The notes below the pieces were generated by a model that saw only the letters and a program-made list of their open reading frames with translations, was not told the DNA's origin and ran no database searches. The position numbers and the translations under genes were made by a program. DNA of 64,000 bases from Paracoccaceae bacterium (GTDB lineage Bacteria; Pseudomonadota; Alphaproteobacteria; Rhodobacterales; Rhodobacteraceae). The stretch covers positions 30,008-94,007 of the forward strand of contig JAJFIC010000007.1 of assembly GCA_021775315.1 (NCBI GenBank). Reading direction: 5' to 3'. Shown here one piece after another: positions 52,769 to 62,525 of the stretch (the first letter of the stretch is position 1; every line of letters starts with the position of its first letter).

Positions 52769-54349
52769 ATGCGAGATTTTCAACTTCCTGGTCGATCGAC
52801 AGTTTTTGCCCAAAACGGCATGTGCGCCACATCGCACCCGCTGGCGGCCAAGGTGGCGGTGCAGATCCTTGAAAGTGGCGGCAATGCCGTTGATGCCGCA
52901 ATCGCCGGCGCAGTTCTGCTGGGGATTTGCGAACCCATGATGACCGGGATCGGTGGCGACTGTTTTGTTTTGGTGAAACCAGTAGGTGAAGATCGGGTCG
53001 TGGCATTAAACGGTTCAGGCCGCGCACCCGCGGCTTTACGGGCTGAAACCATGCGGGCCGAGGGCCACAAAACCGTGCCTTTGCGCAGCGCGCAGGCGGT
53101 GACGATTCCCGGTGCAATTGATGCCTTTTGCCGTCTGTCACGTGATTGGGGCAAAATCGGTCTTAAGGCCAGTTTGGCACCTGCGATTTATTACGCCGAA
53201 TCTGGTGTGCCGGTCGCCCCGCGAACCACATTCGACTGGGTCGAGCTTGAACCCGAACTGAAAGGCGACGCGCGCAAGCATTACCTTTTTAATGGCAAAC
53301 CGCCCCGGCCCGGTCAGCTATTTCAGGCCCCTAAACAGGCCGAAGTGCTGCGCCGCATTTCAATGCAAGGGCGCAGTGGCTTTTATGAAGGCGAAGTCGC
53401 CGAAGATATGGTGAACTCCCTGAACGCACTCGGCGGCGTGCACAGCCTTGATGATTTTGCCGCCACCGCCTGTGATTATGTTGAGCCGATTTCAGGCTCC
53501 TACAAAGGCGTCGATCTGATCGAACAGCCGCCAAACGGCCAGGGCGCAACCGCAATTCTGATGAACAATATCCTCAGCCATTTTGACCTGCCCGCGATGG
53601 ATCCGTTTGGCGCCCAGCGCGCCCATATTGAGGCCGAGGCTGCAAAACTCGCCTATGACGCGCGCAATCGTTTTATTGCGGATGCCAATCACACAACCCG
53701 ACTGGAACATATGCTATCGGGCGAAACCGCGAAAAAGCTTGCGGCCCTTATCGACCCAAAACGCGCGATGACCGGCCCGGCGGCGGTATCCGAGGCGGTT
53801 CATAAAGACACGATTTACATCACGGTGGTCGACAAAGACCTGATGTCCGTTTCTTTGATCTATTCCATCTTCCACGGCTTTGGTTCCGGACTTGCGACAA
53901 ACAAGTTTGGCATTCTGTTTCAGAACCGAGGGGCCGGGTTCACCCTGGAAGAAGGCCACGCAAACGAAGCAATCGGTGGCAAACGCCCGATGCACACGAT
54001 CATTCCCGCAATGCTGCAAAAAGACGGTCGGGTTTTCATGCCATTTGGCGTGATGGGCGGGGCCTATCAACCAAATGGCCATTCCCGGTTCTTAACCAAT
54101 CTGGTCGACTACGAAATGCACCCACAAGCGGCCATTGACGCGCCACGCAGCTTTTCGGACGTGGACGGAATGCAGGTCGAGCGGGGGTATTCCGACAAAA
54201 CCCGGCAAGAGCTTTCGGATCTGGGCCACACGGTCGTTGAACCCGTGATGCCGATTGGCGGCGCGCAGGCGATTCTGATTGACCATGAAAACGGCGTTCT
54301 TGAAGGGGCCTCGGACCCACGCAAAGATGGCTGCGCGCTGGGCTATTAG
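52769..54349 (+). CDS. ggt: Gamma-glutamyltransferase
   Basis: GGT cleaves gamma-glutamyl bonds, for example in glutathione, and is made as a self-cleaving proenzyme. The 526-residue protein has GSGRAPAAL (substrate Arg85), the autocleavage/nucleophile site HKDTIYITVVD (Thr348), and GFGSGLATNKFG, KRPMHTIIPAM and FGVMGGAYQP in the small subunit. No signal peptide is visible, unlike E. coli GGT, so it may be cytoplasmic. The start at 52769 follows GGCGGGG; the frame is open upstream across the small-RNA element. Confidence 0.92.
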   Translation: MRDFQLPGRSTVFAQNGMCATSHPLAAKVAVQILESGGNAVDAAIAGAVLLGICEPMMTGIGGDCFVLVKPVGEDRVVALNGSGRAPAALRAETMRAEGHKTVPLRSAQAVTIPGAIDAFCRLSRDWGKIGLKASLAPAIYYAESGVPVAPRTTFDWVELEPELKGDARKHYLFNGKPPRPGQLFQAPKQAEVLRRISMQGRSGFYEGEVAEDMVNSLNALGGVHSLDDFAATACDYVEPISGSYKGVDLIEQPPNGQGATAILMNNILSHFDLPAMDPFGAQRAHIEAEAAKLAYDARNRFIADANHTTRLEHMLSGETAKKLAALIDPKRAMTGPAAVSEAVHKDTIYITVVDKDLMSVSLIYSIFHGFGSGLATNKFGILFQNRGAGFTLEEGHANEAIGGKRPMHTIIPAMLQKDGRVFMPFGVMGGAYQPNGHSRFLTNLVDYEMHPQAAIDAPRSFSDVDGMQVERGYSDKTRQELSDLGHTVVEPVMPIGGAQAILIDHENGVLEGASDPRKDGCALGY

Positions 54350-54414
54350 GCCCGCGCAAAAGCGTTTTCCACCCGACCGAAAACCACTGGAATTCTTCGC
54401 CGGATTGTCGCGCT

Positions 54415-54741
54415 TTAGTTCAGTTGAACTTCCATATCGTATTTGCCGTTGTCCAGATGCCCAAACATCGCCGACACTTCGGGATGCTCAACAGGTTCAC
54501 CGGACTCGTCGGCCAAAAGGTTCTGTTCCGACACATAAGCGACGTAATAGGAACTCTCGTTCTCGGCTAGCAAATGGTAAAATGGCTGATCTTTGACAGG
54601 CCGTGTTTCTTCGGGAATGGCAAGCCACCATTCCTCGGTATTCGCGAAAATCGGGTCGATATCGAAAACGACGCCGCGAAACGGAAACTTGCGGTGGCGA
54701 ACCACCTGACCGATATTGTATTTTGCTTTTGTACGTAACAT
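54415..54741 (-). CDS. hspQ: Heat shock protein HspQ
   Basis: A 108-residue protein of the HspQ/YccV family: KYNIGQVVRHRKFPFRGVVF, DIDPIFANTEEWW, QPFYHLLAENE and YVAYVSEQNLL. HspQ is a hemimethylated-DNA-binding and Lon-related heat-shock factor. It converges on ggt with a 65-bp gap and is divergent from the AEC transporter. Confidence 0.93.
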   Translation of the reverse strand: MLRTKAKYNIGQVVRHRKFPFRGVVFDIDPIFANTEEWWLAIPEETRPVKDQPFYHLLAENESSYYVAYVSEQNLLADESGEPVEHPEVSAMFGHLDNGKYDMEVQLN

Positions 54742-54837
54742 GACTGGCTACAACCCCCGGGTTTGTTGATAGACGTTCACAGATTCCCTGTCCACCTGTG
54801 GTGGGGGCCGTTCGCTAATTTTTCTGGGAAACAATAT

Positions 54838-55719
54838 ATGCCAATTGTTCTTGCCGTTCTGGAAATTGTTGCCCCGGTTTTCATCCTAGCGGGGGTCGGT
54901 TTTGTCTGGGTCAAACTGGGGGCCGAGTACCGGGTGCAGTTCGTCACCAGGCTGGCAATGACCCTTAGCGTGCCCTGTTTGATCTTCACCGCTTTGATGA
55001 AAACCCGGATCGATCCCGCAGCCCTTAGCCAACTCGTGATGGCCGCGATCATTGCCTACGGCGTGCTTACTGTGGTTGCATTTCTGCTTGTCCGGGGTAT
55101 GGGTCTGGACAGCCGAACATATCTGGCACCGGTGATATTTGGCAATACCGGCAACCTTGGATTGCCGCTTGCAATGTTTGCTTTTGGCGACGCTGGTTTT
55201 GGCTATGCTGTTGTTATATTTGCAGTAATGGCGATCTATTCTTTTACCTTCGGCATTTGGCTGGTGACCGGTGGTGCAGCGTCAATGAAGACCTTGAAAG
55301 AGCCGATGGTCTGGGCGACCCTGCTTGGCGCTGTGTTTTTGTTCAATGGCTGGCAGACGCCGGACTGGCTGACAAACACGCTGGAGTTGATTGGTCAAAT
55401 GGCGATTCCGTTGATGCTGATCACCTTGGGCGTGGCCGTCGCACGCTTGCATCCAGCGGGGTTTGGCCGGGCTGTTTTGGTGTCAGTTCTTAAGGCCGCG
55501 ATCAGCGTTGCGGTCGCTGTTTCCGTCGGTTTGTGGTTTGAATTGGCGTCGGTTCCGTTTGCGGTTCTGGTGTTGCAAATTTCCACCCCTGTTGCCGTTA
55601 CATCATACTTGCTGGCGGAAAAATATGAGGCCGATTCAGAATCGGTTGCCGGTTTGGTTGTGGTTTCAACGTTGGTGTCTGTGATCACAATCCCGGTCAC
55701 ACTGGCGTTTTTATTGTAG
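54838..55719 (+). CDS. AEC (auxin efflux carrier) family transporter
   Basis: A 293-residue membrane protein with about ten hydrophobic segments. The family motifs are VPCLIFTALMKTRID, the GNTGNLGLPLAMFAFG turn (about 100-115) and STPVAVTSYLLAEKYEAD near the end. Bacterial members carry carboxylates such as malate; the substrate is unknown. The start at 54838 follows GGGAA. About 30 bp upstream a G-rich GGTGGGGGC (54800-54808) is complementary to the conserved small-RNA loop. Confidence 0.87.
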   Translation: MPIVLAVLEIVAPVFILAGVGFVWVKLGAEYRVQFVTRLAMTLSVPCLIFTALMKTRIDPAALSQLVMAAIIAYGVLTVVAFLLVRGMGLDSRTYLAPVIFGNTGNLGLPLAMFAFGDAGFGYAVVIFAVMAIYSFTFGIWLVTGGAASMKTLKEPMVWATLLGAVFLFNGWQTPDWLTNTLELIGQMAIPLMLITLGVAVARLHPAGFGRAVLVSVLKAAISVAVAVSVGLWFELASVPFAVLVLQISTPVAVTSYLLAEKYEADSESVAGLVVVSTLVSVITIPVTLAFLL

Positions 55720-55776
55720 CTTGCGCTGGCTTCTGGCCCTAGTATTGCACAAACGATAACGAGGCATATCGCAGGC

Positions 55777-56358
55777 ATGAAATCTGCACTAACCCTTTCG
55801 CTGATGTTGCTGTTGGCTGCATGCAGTCCCGGTGTCACGCCACCGCCGCGCAATCTGAACGATGCCTGCGCGATCAAGGCCGAGCGTCCGACATGGTATA
55901 AGGCCATGCTGGCCACCCAGCAGAAATGGGGGGTTCCCGTCGCCGTCCAGCTGGCCACGATCTATCAGGAAAGCAAATTCAAGGGCGATGCCCGCACGCC
56001 GCTTGCCTATAAGTTGGGGGTCATTCCGATGGGCCGGAATTCATCTGCATATGGCTATTCACAGGCCATCGACGGCACTTGGAAATGGTATCTTCGCGAA
56101 ACCGGAAATCGCGGTGCCAAACGGGATAATTTTGACGACGCGGTTGATTTCATGGGCTGGTATATGGACCAGACGTATCAAAAACTCGACATTCCGAAAA
56201 CCGATGCCCGACGGCATTATCTGGCCTATCACGACGGTCACACCGGATATCGCCGCGGCACATATCGGCGCAAAGGTTGGTTGATGCGGATTTCTAAGGA
56301 TGTTCAGGCAAGGGCTGTAAAATATAGCGAGCAGTTGGCGGAATGTACTGCCAAGTGA
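55777..56358 (+). CDS. Transglycosylase SLT-domain lipoprotein
   Basis: A 193-residue lipoprotein: signal sequence with lipobox LLAAC (Cys16), then a lysozyme-like SLT domain with candidate catalytic Glu65 in TIYQESKFKG, AYGYSQAIDGTWKWY, and YLAYHDGHTGYRRG. It probably cuts peptidoglycan glycan strands from the outer or inner membrane. It converges on lolA with a 4-bp gap. Confidence 0.87.
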   Translation: MKSALTLSLMLLLAACSPGVTPPPRNLNDACAIKAERPTWYKAMLATQQKWGVPVAVQLATIYQESKFKGDARTPLAYKLGVIPMGRNSSAYGYSQAIDGTWKWYLRETGNRGAKRDNFDDAVDFMGWYMDQTYQKLDIPKTDARRHYLAYHDGHTGYRRGTYRRKGWLMRISKDVQARAVKYSEQLAECTAK

Positions 56359-56362
56359 CGGC

Positions 56363-56971
56363 TTAGCGGTTTTCCTGAAGCTTTTGAACTTCTAAAAGCA
56401 CGCTGAACAACGCCGGGCTTAGTTTCATTCCCTTTTCCATTTCACCCAATATCACCGTCGTCTGGCTGCCGCTTTCGTCAGTGATCACCCATTGCCGCAA
56501 TTCCACGGGATCGGCCGTGAACACCAGTTCGATAAACCCGATATCCGGGTTTTCAGGGTCCTGAGCTGTGATTGTCGTCGCAACGTCATCAGCGCGATGA
56601 TCCGTAATCATGTCGGCCTGACCCAGATCGACATCGCTTTCCAGAATGACGGACAAAGGTGTGCGTTTCAGGGGGAACTGCTGTGGCGGCTCATTCGATT
56701 TGCGATCAAATATCGCGACCGTACCACCACCTGCGATGACCAAAGCGGGGTCCGGTTGGTCATAGTCAAACCGCATCCGACCGGGGCGATTGATGTAAAT
56801 CATACCGGTAGAGATCGTGCCATCCGGGTTGATCTGGGTGAATCCACCCTGGGCGGTTTCCAGCTCGTTCAGAAATAACGTGATGTCCTTAAGCGGTATC
56901 TTGTCCGCCAATGCGGGCAGAGACAGGGCCAGTGCCAAAAAAGGCGCAAGGATCAGGCTGTGGCGGTTCAT
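56363..56971 (-). CDS. lolA: Outer-membrane lipoprotein carrier LolA
   Basis: LolA ferries lipoproteins across the periplasm. The 202-residue product has a signal peptide ending at LPALA and the LolA features AQGGFTQINPDGTISTGMIYINRPGRMRFDYDQP (about 40-73), then FIELVF and RQWVI. Gene order dapC-ftsK-lolA supports the call. The start at 56971 puts the signal peptide first; an in-frame ATG 27 bases upstream is less likely. Confidence 0.87.
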   Translation of the reverse strand: MNRHSLILAPFLALALSLPALADKIPLKDITLFLNELETAQGGFTQINPDGTISTGMIYINRPGRMRFDYDQPDPALVIAGGGTVAIFDRKSNEPPQQFPLKRTPLSVILESDVDLGQADMITDHRADDVATTITAQDPENPDIGFIELVFTADPVELRQWVITDESGSQTTVILGEMEKGMKLSPALFSVLLEVQKLQENR

Positions 56972-57039
56972 GGCTTTAATATAGGTCCCATTTGGCAAAT
57001 GCCTATAGTGTCAGCGCGCTTGTTCAGCACACAGGCGGA

Positions 57040-59760
57040 TTACTGCCCCTCGGGCACCAGAATTTCACGCTTGCCCACATGGTTCGCCGGGCTGACCAGC
57101 CCTGAATCTTCCATCTGTTCAACCAACCGTGCGGCTTTGTTATAGCCGATCGCCAGTTTGCGTTGGATATATGAGGTCGAGCATTTCCGGTCCCGCAGCA
57201 CAATGGCCACCGCCTGATCGTAAAGCGCATCTTCACCAGTCGTGTTGCCACCCAGACCTAAAACAAGATCAATCTCGCTTTCGGCACCGTCCACTGGCCC
57301 TTCGACCACGCCTGACACATAAACAGGCGCACCGTAGGATTTCAGATGGTTAACGACCTCTTCGACCTCTTCATCAGACACAAAAGGCGCATGAACGCGG
57401 GTAATTTTGCCGCCACCGGCCATGTACAGCATGTCGCCCATACCCAGCAATTGTTCGGCCCCCATTTCGCCCAGAATGGTCCGGCTGTCGATTTTACTGG
57501 TGACCTGAAACGAAATCCGGGTGGGAAAGTTCGCCTTGATCGTGCCGGTGATCACATCGACCGATGGGCGCTGTGTCGCCATGATCAAATGAATGCCTGA
57601 GGCCCGCGCCATCTGCGCAAGACGTTGAATGCAGGCCTCGATCTCTTTGCCGGCAACCATCATCAGGTCGGCCATCTCGTCTACGACCACAACGATATAC
57701 GGCATTTTTTCCGGTGTCGTTTCTTCGGTCTCAAACACAGGCTCACCCGTGTCGTCGTCAAATCCTGTCTGAACCGTGCGACTGAAATTTTCGCCCTTGG
57801 CCAGCGCATCTTTGACCCGCCCGTTGTAGCCATCAATGTTGCGCACGCCCATTTTGGACATTTTGCGGTAACGATCTTCCATTTCGCCGACGACCCATTT
57901 CAGGGCAACAACCGCCTTTTTGGGATCGGTCACAACCGGCGACAGCAAATGCGGAATGCCATCATAGACCGACAATTCCAGCATCTTCGGGTCGATCATA
58001 ATCATCCGGCATTCATCTGGCCGCAGCTTGTAAAGCAGGCTGAGGATCATCGTGTTGATCGCGACCGATTTACCCGATCCGGTGGTCCCGGCGATCAGCA
58101 AATGCGGCATCTTTGAAAGGTTGGCAACGACAGGGTCGCCTGCAATGTTTTTGCCCAGCGCCAGCGGTAGATTCTGGTTTGAATCGCCAAAATCACGCGC
58201 TGCCAGAATTTCCCGCAGCAGAACTTTTTCGCGGTGCACATTGGGCAGCTCGATACCGATAACGGTTCGACCGGGCACGGTTGAAACCCGCGCAGCTAGG
58301 GCCGACATCGAACGCGCGATATCATCCGCTAGACCAATGACCCGGCTGGCCTTTAGGCCCGGCGCGGGTTCAAGTTCGTACATTGTCACGACCGGTCCGG
58401 GCGAGACAGAAACGATTTCGCCTTTGACGCCGTAATCATCCAGCACGTTTTCAAGCATCCGCGCGTTTTCTTCCAACGCCTCATCCGACAGGTGGTGGCG
58501 TACAATCTCAACCGGGTTGGACAACAGGTTCAGCGGCGGGCATTCATAATCTTCAACCAACTCTTCAAAGGCCAGTTTTGGCTGCGCCTCGGCGGCGGCC
58601 TTTTTGCTGGTTTTCACCGCGCGGGTAGGCCGATGTTGCACAACCGCCTTTGCCTCGGGCGTTGGCGGAATAAACGCCGCCCGGTCAGCGATCAGCGGCT
58701 TTGGGCCAAGATCAATCAAATCGTCCTCATCCACAGGGGCGGCAATTGGTGGCTCATTGCGATGGTCATGGGCGTCTAAATTTTGTGCGGGTGGCGTTTT
58801 TCGGTTGCGAATGACATCAGCAATCCGCGAGCGGATGCGATCATCACTTGGCTGTTCGATGTCGGCCTCTGGGCCGCTATGGGTAACCAATTCCGGTTCC
58901 GAGGCTGAAAGCATTGGCTGGCGACGCACAAAGCCAAGCCTTGATGGTTTTTGCACGGGTTTGGGCGGTGCAACCGCTTGGCTGGCTTGCGGCGAGGCCG
59001 GGGCGACATGGCCGACCGTGGCGGGGTTTTCGTCGTCCCAATCGTGCTCCATTTCAGCCCGACGCGCCTGATGACGGGCGCGCACCATCTGCGCCGCACG
59101 GGCCGCGCGACCGCCAGCAAATCCCAGCACTGACACCAAAGACGCATAGGTCAGCACAATCCCATAGAGCAAAAAACGCCCGATGCGGTGCAGCTCAGCC
59201 CGATTAAAGCCCAGAACAAACGCCCCGAGTACCAGCAAAACCAGTCCCGACAGTGCGCTTAGCAACTTGACCGCCAGTGACAATTCAACTGGCGAAATCG
59301 CCAGCAGCACCGCCAGCGTCGTGTCGCCAAACAAACCGCCCAGACCAAAAGAATGGTTCCACCCTGCGACCGGCGCGTGGGTTGAGGCAAAAATCGCGGC
59401 GACCGCCACAGCGATGGGTGAAAAAATGATCCGGCCAAAGAACCGATCATCCCCGATATGCATAAAGAACCGCGCGCCCCATGTCAGGGCAACAACCGCT
59501 ATTCCCCATCCAGCCCAGCCAATCGTCACAAAAAGCGGGCTGGCCATTGAGGCACCGAACTTGCCCAGCAGGTTCTGAACCGGTGCGTCCGTCGCGCTAA
59601 GCCAACTGGGATCGGACGGTGAATAACTGGCCAGCATCATCGCCGCAGCCGTCCCGATTGCGAGCATCAAAAGACCCAGCAATTCCTTGCCGCGCCTGTG
59701 GATCGCCTCTTGAATGTGGCTTTCCAACAATGGATCGCGTTGCCTGACCTGATACGCCAT
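57040..59760 (-). CDS. ftsK: DNA translocase FtsK
   Basis: FtsK pumps chromosomal DNA at the division septum and helps resolve dimers. The 906-residue protein has four transmembrane segments (about residues 28-215), a proline/glutamate-rich linker (to about 420), the motor with Walker [10 protein letters not shown] (about 556-564) and Walker [13 protein letters not shown], and a C-terminal gamma winged helix ([20 protein letters not shown]). The linker is short but the domain set is complete. Confidence 0.96.
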   Translation of the reverse strand: MAYQVRQRDPLLESHIQEAIHRRGKELLGLLMLAIGTAAAMMLASYSPSDPSWLSATDAPVQNLLGKFGASMASPLFVTIGWAGWGIAVVALTWGARFFMHIGDDRFFGRIIFSPIAVAVAAIFASTHAPVAGWNHSFGLGGLFGDTTLAVLLAISPVELSLAVKLLSALSGLVLLVLGAFVLGFNRAELHRIGRFLLYGIVLTYASLVSVLGFAGGRAARAAQMVRARHQARRAEMEHDWDDENPATVGHVAPASPQASQAVAPPKPVQKPSRLGFVRRQPMLSASEPELVTHSGPEADIEQPSDDRIRSRIADVIRNRKTPPAQNLDAHDHRNEPPIAAPVDEDDLIDLGPKPLIADRAAFIPPTPEAKAVVQHRPTRAVKTSKKAAAEAQPKLAFEELVEDYECPPLNLLSNPVEIVRHHLSDEALEENARMLENVLDDYGVKGEIVSVSPGPVVTMYELEPAPGLKASRVIGLADDIARSMSALAARVSTVPGRTVIGIELPNVHREKVLLREILAARDFGDSNQNLPLALGKNIAGDPVVANLSKMPHLLIAGTTGSGKSVAINTMILSLLYKLRPDECRMIMIDPKMLELSVYDGIPHLLSPVVTDPKKAVVALKWVVGEMEDRYRKMSKMGVRNIDGYNGRVKDALAKGENFSRTVQTGFDDDTGEPVFETEETTPEKMPYIVVVVDEMADLMMVAGKEIEACIQRLAQMARASGIHLIMATQRPSVDVITGTIKANFPTRISFQVTSKIDSRTILGEMGAEQLLGMGDMLYMAGGGKITRVHAPFVSDEEVEEVVNHLKSYGAPVYVSGVVEGPVDGAESEIDLVLGLGGNTTGEDALYDQAVAIVLRDRKCSTSYIQRKLAIGYNKAARLVEQMEDSGLVSPANHVGKREILVPEGQ

Positions 59761-59775
59761 TCTTACCTGCCTTCG

Positions 59776-60954
59776 TTAATAGATACAGTCGCGGATCGCC
59801 TGTAATCCGCGCTGCATTTCTTTTTGTTCGGCCACCATTGCGACCCTGATATATCCTTGACCGGGGTTGAACCCGTCAACATCGCGACCCAGATACGCAC
59901 CGGGCAAAACTTTGACGCCTGCCGTGCGCCACAACTTTATTGTCGCCGCCTCGCCGTCCTCGACTGGTAGCCACAGAAAGAACCCGGCCTCGGGCGGCAT
60001 ATAGCCCTGCACACCGGAAAATACCTGATCTGCGATGTCAAATTTGGTCTTATAAAGCGCGCGACTGGCGTCAACATGCGCCTCATCACCCCAAACACGT
60101 TCGGCCACACGTTGCAAAGGTAACGGCAAAGGTGCCCCTGCATAGGCGCGCAGTCGCTTTAATTCCGCAATCGTCTTTGGTCCACCAGCCGCAAACCCTG
60201 ACCGTAAACCCGGTAGGTTTGACCGCTTGGACAGCGAATGGAACACAACGATACGTTCCGGGTCAGCCCCGATTTCCACCGCTATTTCCAACGCCCCCGG
60301 AGGCGGCACATCGCGGTAAATCTCAGAATAACATTCATCCGCTAAAATGCGGAAATCATGTTTTTCTGCCAAACGCAGCAGATTCGCCCAATATTCACGA
60401 CTGGCAATCGCACCTTGGGGATTGCTGGGCGAACACAAATAGACAATGGCCGTCTGATCCAGAACAGCCGCGTCAATCTGATCAAAGTTCGGCAGAAATC
60501 CATCCGAAGCGTGACAAGCGATAAACACAGGTTCCGCCTGCACAGCGACCGAGGCGACAGCGTACACCTGATAAAACGGGTTTGGTATCAATACCTTAGG
60601 GGGTTTCCCGTTCTTCAACTCAGGACACAACGCCACGGCAGCGTTGAACAGGCCCTCGCGCGTTCCATTCAAAGCAATGATTTCACGTGCAGGGTCTTTT
60701 TCGACCTTGTAGCGCCGTTTTATCCAGCCGGAAATCGCGCGCAGCAGTTCAATCGAGCCGTCATTTGGCGGGTATTTGGCAAATTCAGCAACATGTTCCG
60801 CCAGCACGTCAGCCACGAAATCCGGAAAGGCATGTTTCGGCTCGCCAATTGACATGGCGATTTCCGGACCACCGGGCTGGTGATCCGCCAAAAGCGCGCG
60901 CAGGCGCGGGAACGCATATTCAGGCAGGTTCGAAAACCGCTGGGGAAACCGCAT
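59776..60954 (-). CDS. dapC: Class I aminotransferase, probable N-succinyldiaminopimelate aminotransferase
   Basis: A 392-residue PLP enzyme. It has SIGEPKHAFPDFV and KYPPNDGSIELLRAISGW, NPFYQVY, CSPSNPQG, and the PLP lysine in FHSLSKRSNLPGLRSGF (Lys243). This subgroup is usually DapC, which makes N-succinyl-LL-DAP in lysine and peptidoglycan synthesis. Placement just upstream of ftsK is usual in Rhodobacterales. Substrate assignment is by family. Confidence 0.83.
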   Translation of the reverse strand: MRFPQRFSNLPEYAFPRLRALLADHQPGGPEIAMSIGEPKHAFPDFVADVLAEHVAEFAKYPPNDGSIELLRAISGWIKRRYKVEKDPAREIIALNGTREGLFNAAVALCPELKNGKPPKVLIPNPFYQVYAVASVAVQAEPVFIACHASDGFLPNFDQIDAAVLDQTAIVYLCSPSNPQGAIASREYWANLLRLAEKHDFRILADECYSEIYRDVPPPGALEIAVEIGADPERIVVFHSLSKRSNLPGLRSGFAAGGPKTIAELKRLRAYAGAPLPLPLQRVAERVWGDEAHVDASRALYKTKFDIADQVFSGVQGYMPPEAGFFLWLPVEDGEAATIKLWRTAGVKVLPGAYLGRDVDGFNPGQGYIRVAMVAEQKEMQRGLQAIRDCIY

Positions 60955-61106
60955 TAGTGCCTCATGTCACAAGGTCTAAGTGCCTTGTTTCGCTACACAA
61001 TAGCCGCAGTTTTCGGTTCGGTCTAGTACCCGGTTACGCTGATTGCGTTGGTTATGCGTTTGTGTCTTTTGTGTTTGACACGACGCGCGCCCAACCGATG
61101 CGATGT

Positions 61107-62441
61107 CTAGGCCGTCAAAACCCGCTCAACCGCCGCTGACAAACGCAGCAATCGGCCTTCGGAAAAGGGTGCGCCCAACAGCATGATGCCGGTTGAGGCC
61201 ACACCCGTCGGCAGGCTTACCCCGGCCAGCCCCATCAGATTTCCGATGCGCGTATTGCGCAAAGCCAGCAGGTTTTCGGTCACGTAATAGTCGTGATCCA
61301 CCGCCAACCGTTCGACATTTGGCGGCATGATTGGCGAGGTCGGAACCAGCACGGCGTCATATCCGGCCGTTTTCTCAAGATAGCCGGCGCGAAGCTCATG
61401 CAACCGCATCCAGCCTTTGACAAAATCCACGCCGCTGAAACCAGCACCCGCCCGGAACCGTTCCAAAACTTCGGAAAACATCAGATCTGGCTGGGCTTCA
61501 ATCACGTCCTGCCATTGCGCATAGGCATCAACCGTGAACAGACACGCCGACAAAGGCAGGGCTTCGCCCACTTCTGGCACAGCGCCATGTTCGACAATAC
61601 CACCGGCGGCTTTGATCGCCGCGATTGCGGCTTCAAATCCTGCACGCGGGACGTCACGAACGTCCTCCATACCAACCGTATCCAGCACCAGAAAACGCCG
61701 TCCGGCCACATCCGCCCCGGTTAAATCTGCCGCCGGTGCGCCGCTTAAAGCCGCCAGCATATGCGCCGCGTCTTCGACCGAACGGCAAAGCGGGCCGACT
61801 GTGTCAAAGGTTTCGCAAAGGGGCACAACCCCGTCCAGCGGCAGCAATCCATGTGTGGTCTTCAATCCGACAAGATCGTTCCACGCTGAAGGGATCCGAA
61901 CCGACCCACCGGTATCCGACCCAATCCCGCAAGCCGCAAGACCAAACGCAACCGACGTTGCCGCCCCGGAAGACGAGCCCCCCGGCACCGCATCTGCGTC
62001 ATTCACACAAGGCGGCGTTTGGGTGATCGGATTATAGCCCAGCCCGGAAAACGCGAGTTCTGACATATGGGTTTTCCCAAGGCAAACCAGACCGGCCTTT
62101 GTCGCATTGTCCAAGACCAGCGCATCGTGATCGGGTACGCGCCCTTTCAGATAAGCCGTGCCCGCCTCGGTCGCGGTGCCCGCACTGTCAAACAGGTCTT
62201 TCCAGGAAATCGGCACCCCGTCGAGCAACCCTAATCTATGCCCGGACTTTGCCCGCTTGGCAGCTGCATCTGCCTCCAGCAACGCGCGATCCTCTGTAAC
62301 CGCAGAATAGATCCGGTCCCTAAGGGGATGCGCCTTGATGGCCTCAAGATACACCTCTGTCAGGCGCGACGGATTAATCTCGCCGTGGCCGATGCCTCGA
62401 CCCAGCTCACTTGCGCTCATGAAAAGCCATTCCTGCGACAT
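61107..62441 (-). CDS. Amidase signature family hydrolase
   Basis: A 444-residue amidase with the Ser-cisSer-Lys triad: Lys81 in PISWKDLFD, Ser156 in PGGSSSGAATS, nucleophile Ser180 in IGSDTGGSVRIPSA. The spacing matches the family. Substrates of such enzymes are diverse (amides, aryl carbamates); a GatA role is unlikely given the isolated location. The start at 62441 follows AAGGAG; an open frame upstream overlaps the divergent promoter region. Confidence 0.88.
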   Translation of the reverse strand: MSQEWLFMSASELGRGIGHGEINPSRLTEVYLEAIKAHPLRDRIYSAVTEDRALLEADAAAKRAKSGHRLGLLDGVPISWKDLFDSAGTATEAGTAYLKGRVPDHDALVLDNATKAGLVCLGKTHMSELAFSGLGYNPITQTPPCVNDADAVPGGSSSGAATSVAFGLAACGIGSDTGGSVRIPSAWNDLVGLKTTHGLLPLDGVVPLCETFDTVGPLCRSVEDAAHMLAALSGAPAADLTGADVAGRRFLVLDTVGMEDVRDVPRAGFEAAIAAIKAAGGIVEHGAVPEVGEALPLSACLFTVDAYAQWQDVIEAQPDLMFSEVLERFRAGAGFSGVDFVKGWMRLHELRAGYLEKTAGYDAVLVPTSPIMPPNVERLAVDHDYYVTENLLALRNTRIGNLMGLAGVSLPTGVASTGIMLLGAPFSEGRLLRLSAAVERVLTA

Positions 62442-62525
62442 CACGTTCTCCTTTATTGACAGCATGCGAACGGTAGCGGCGCAAAGGCCAATGGACAATC
62501 CCGATTGAACATCCATATTGGGTTC

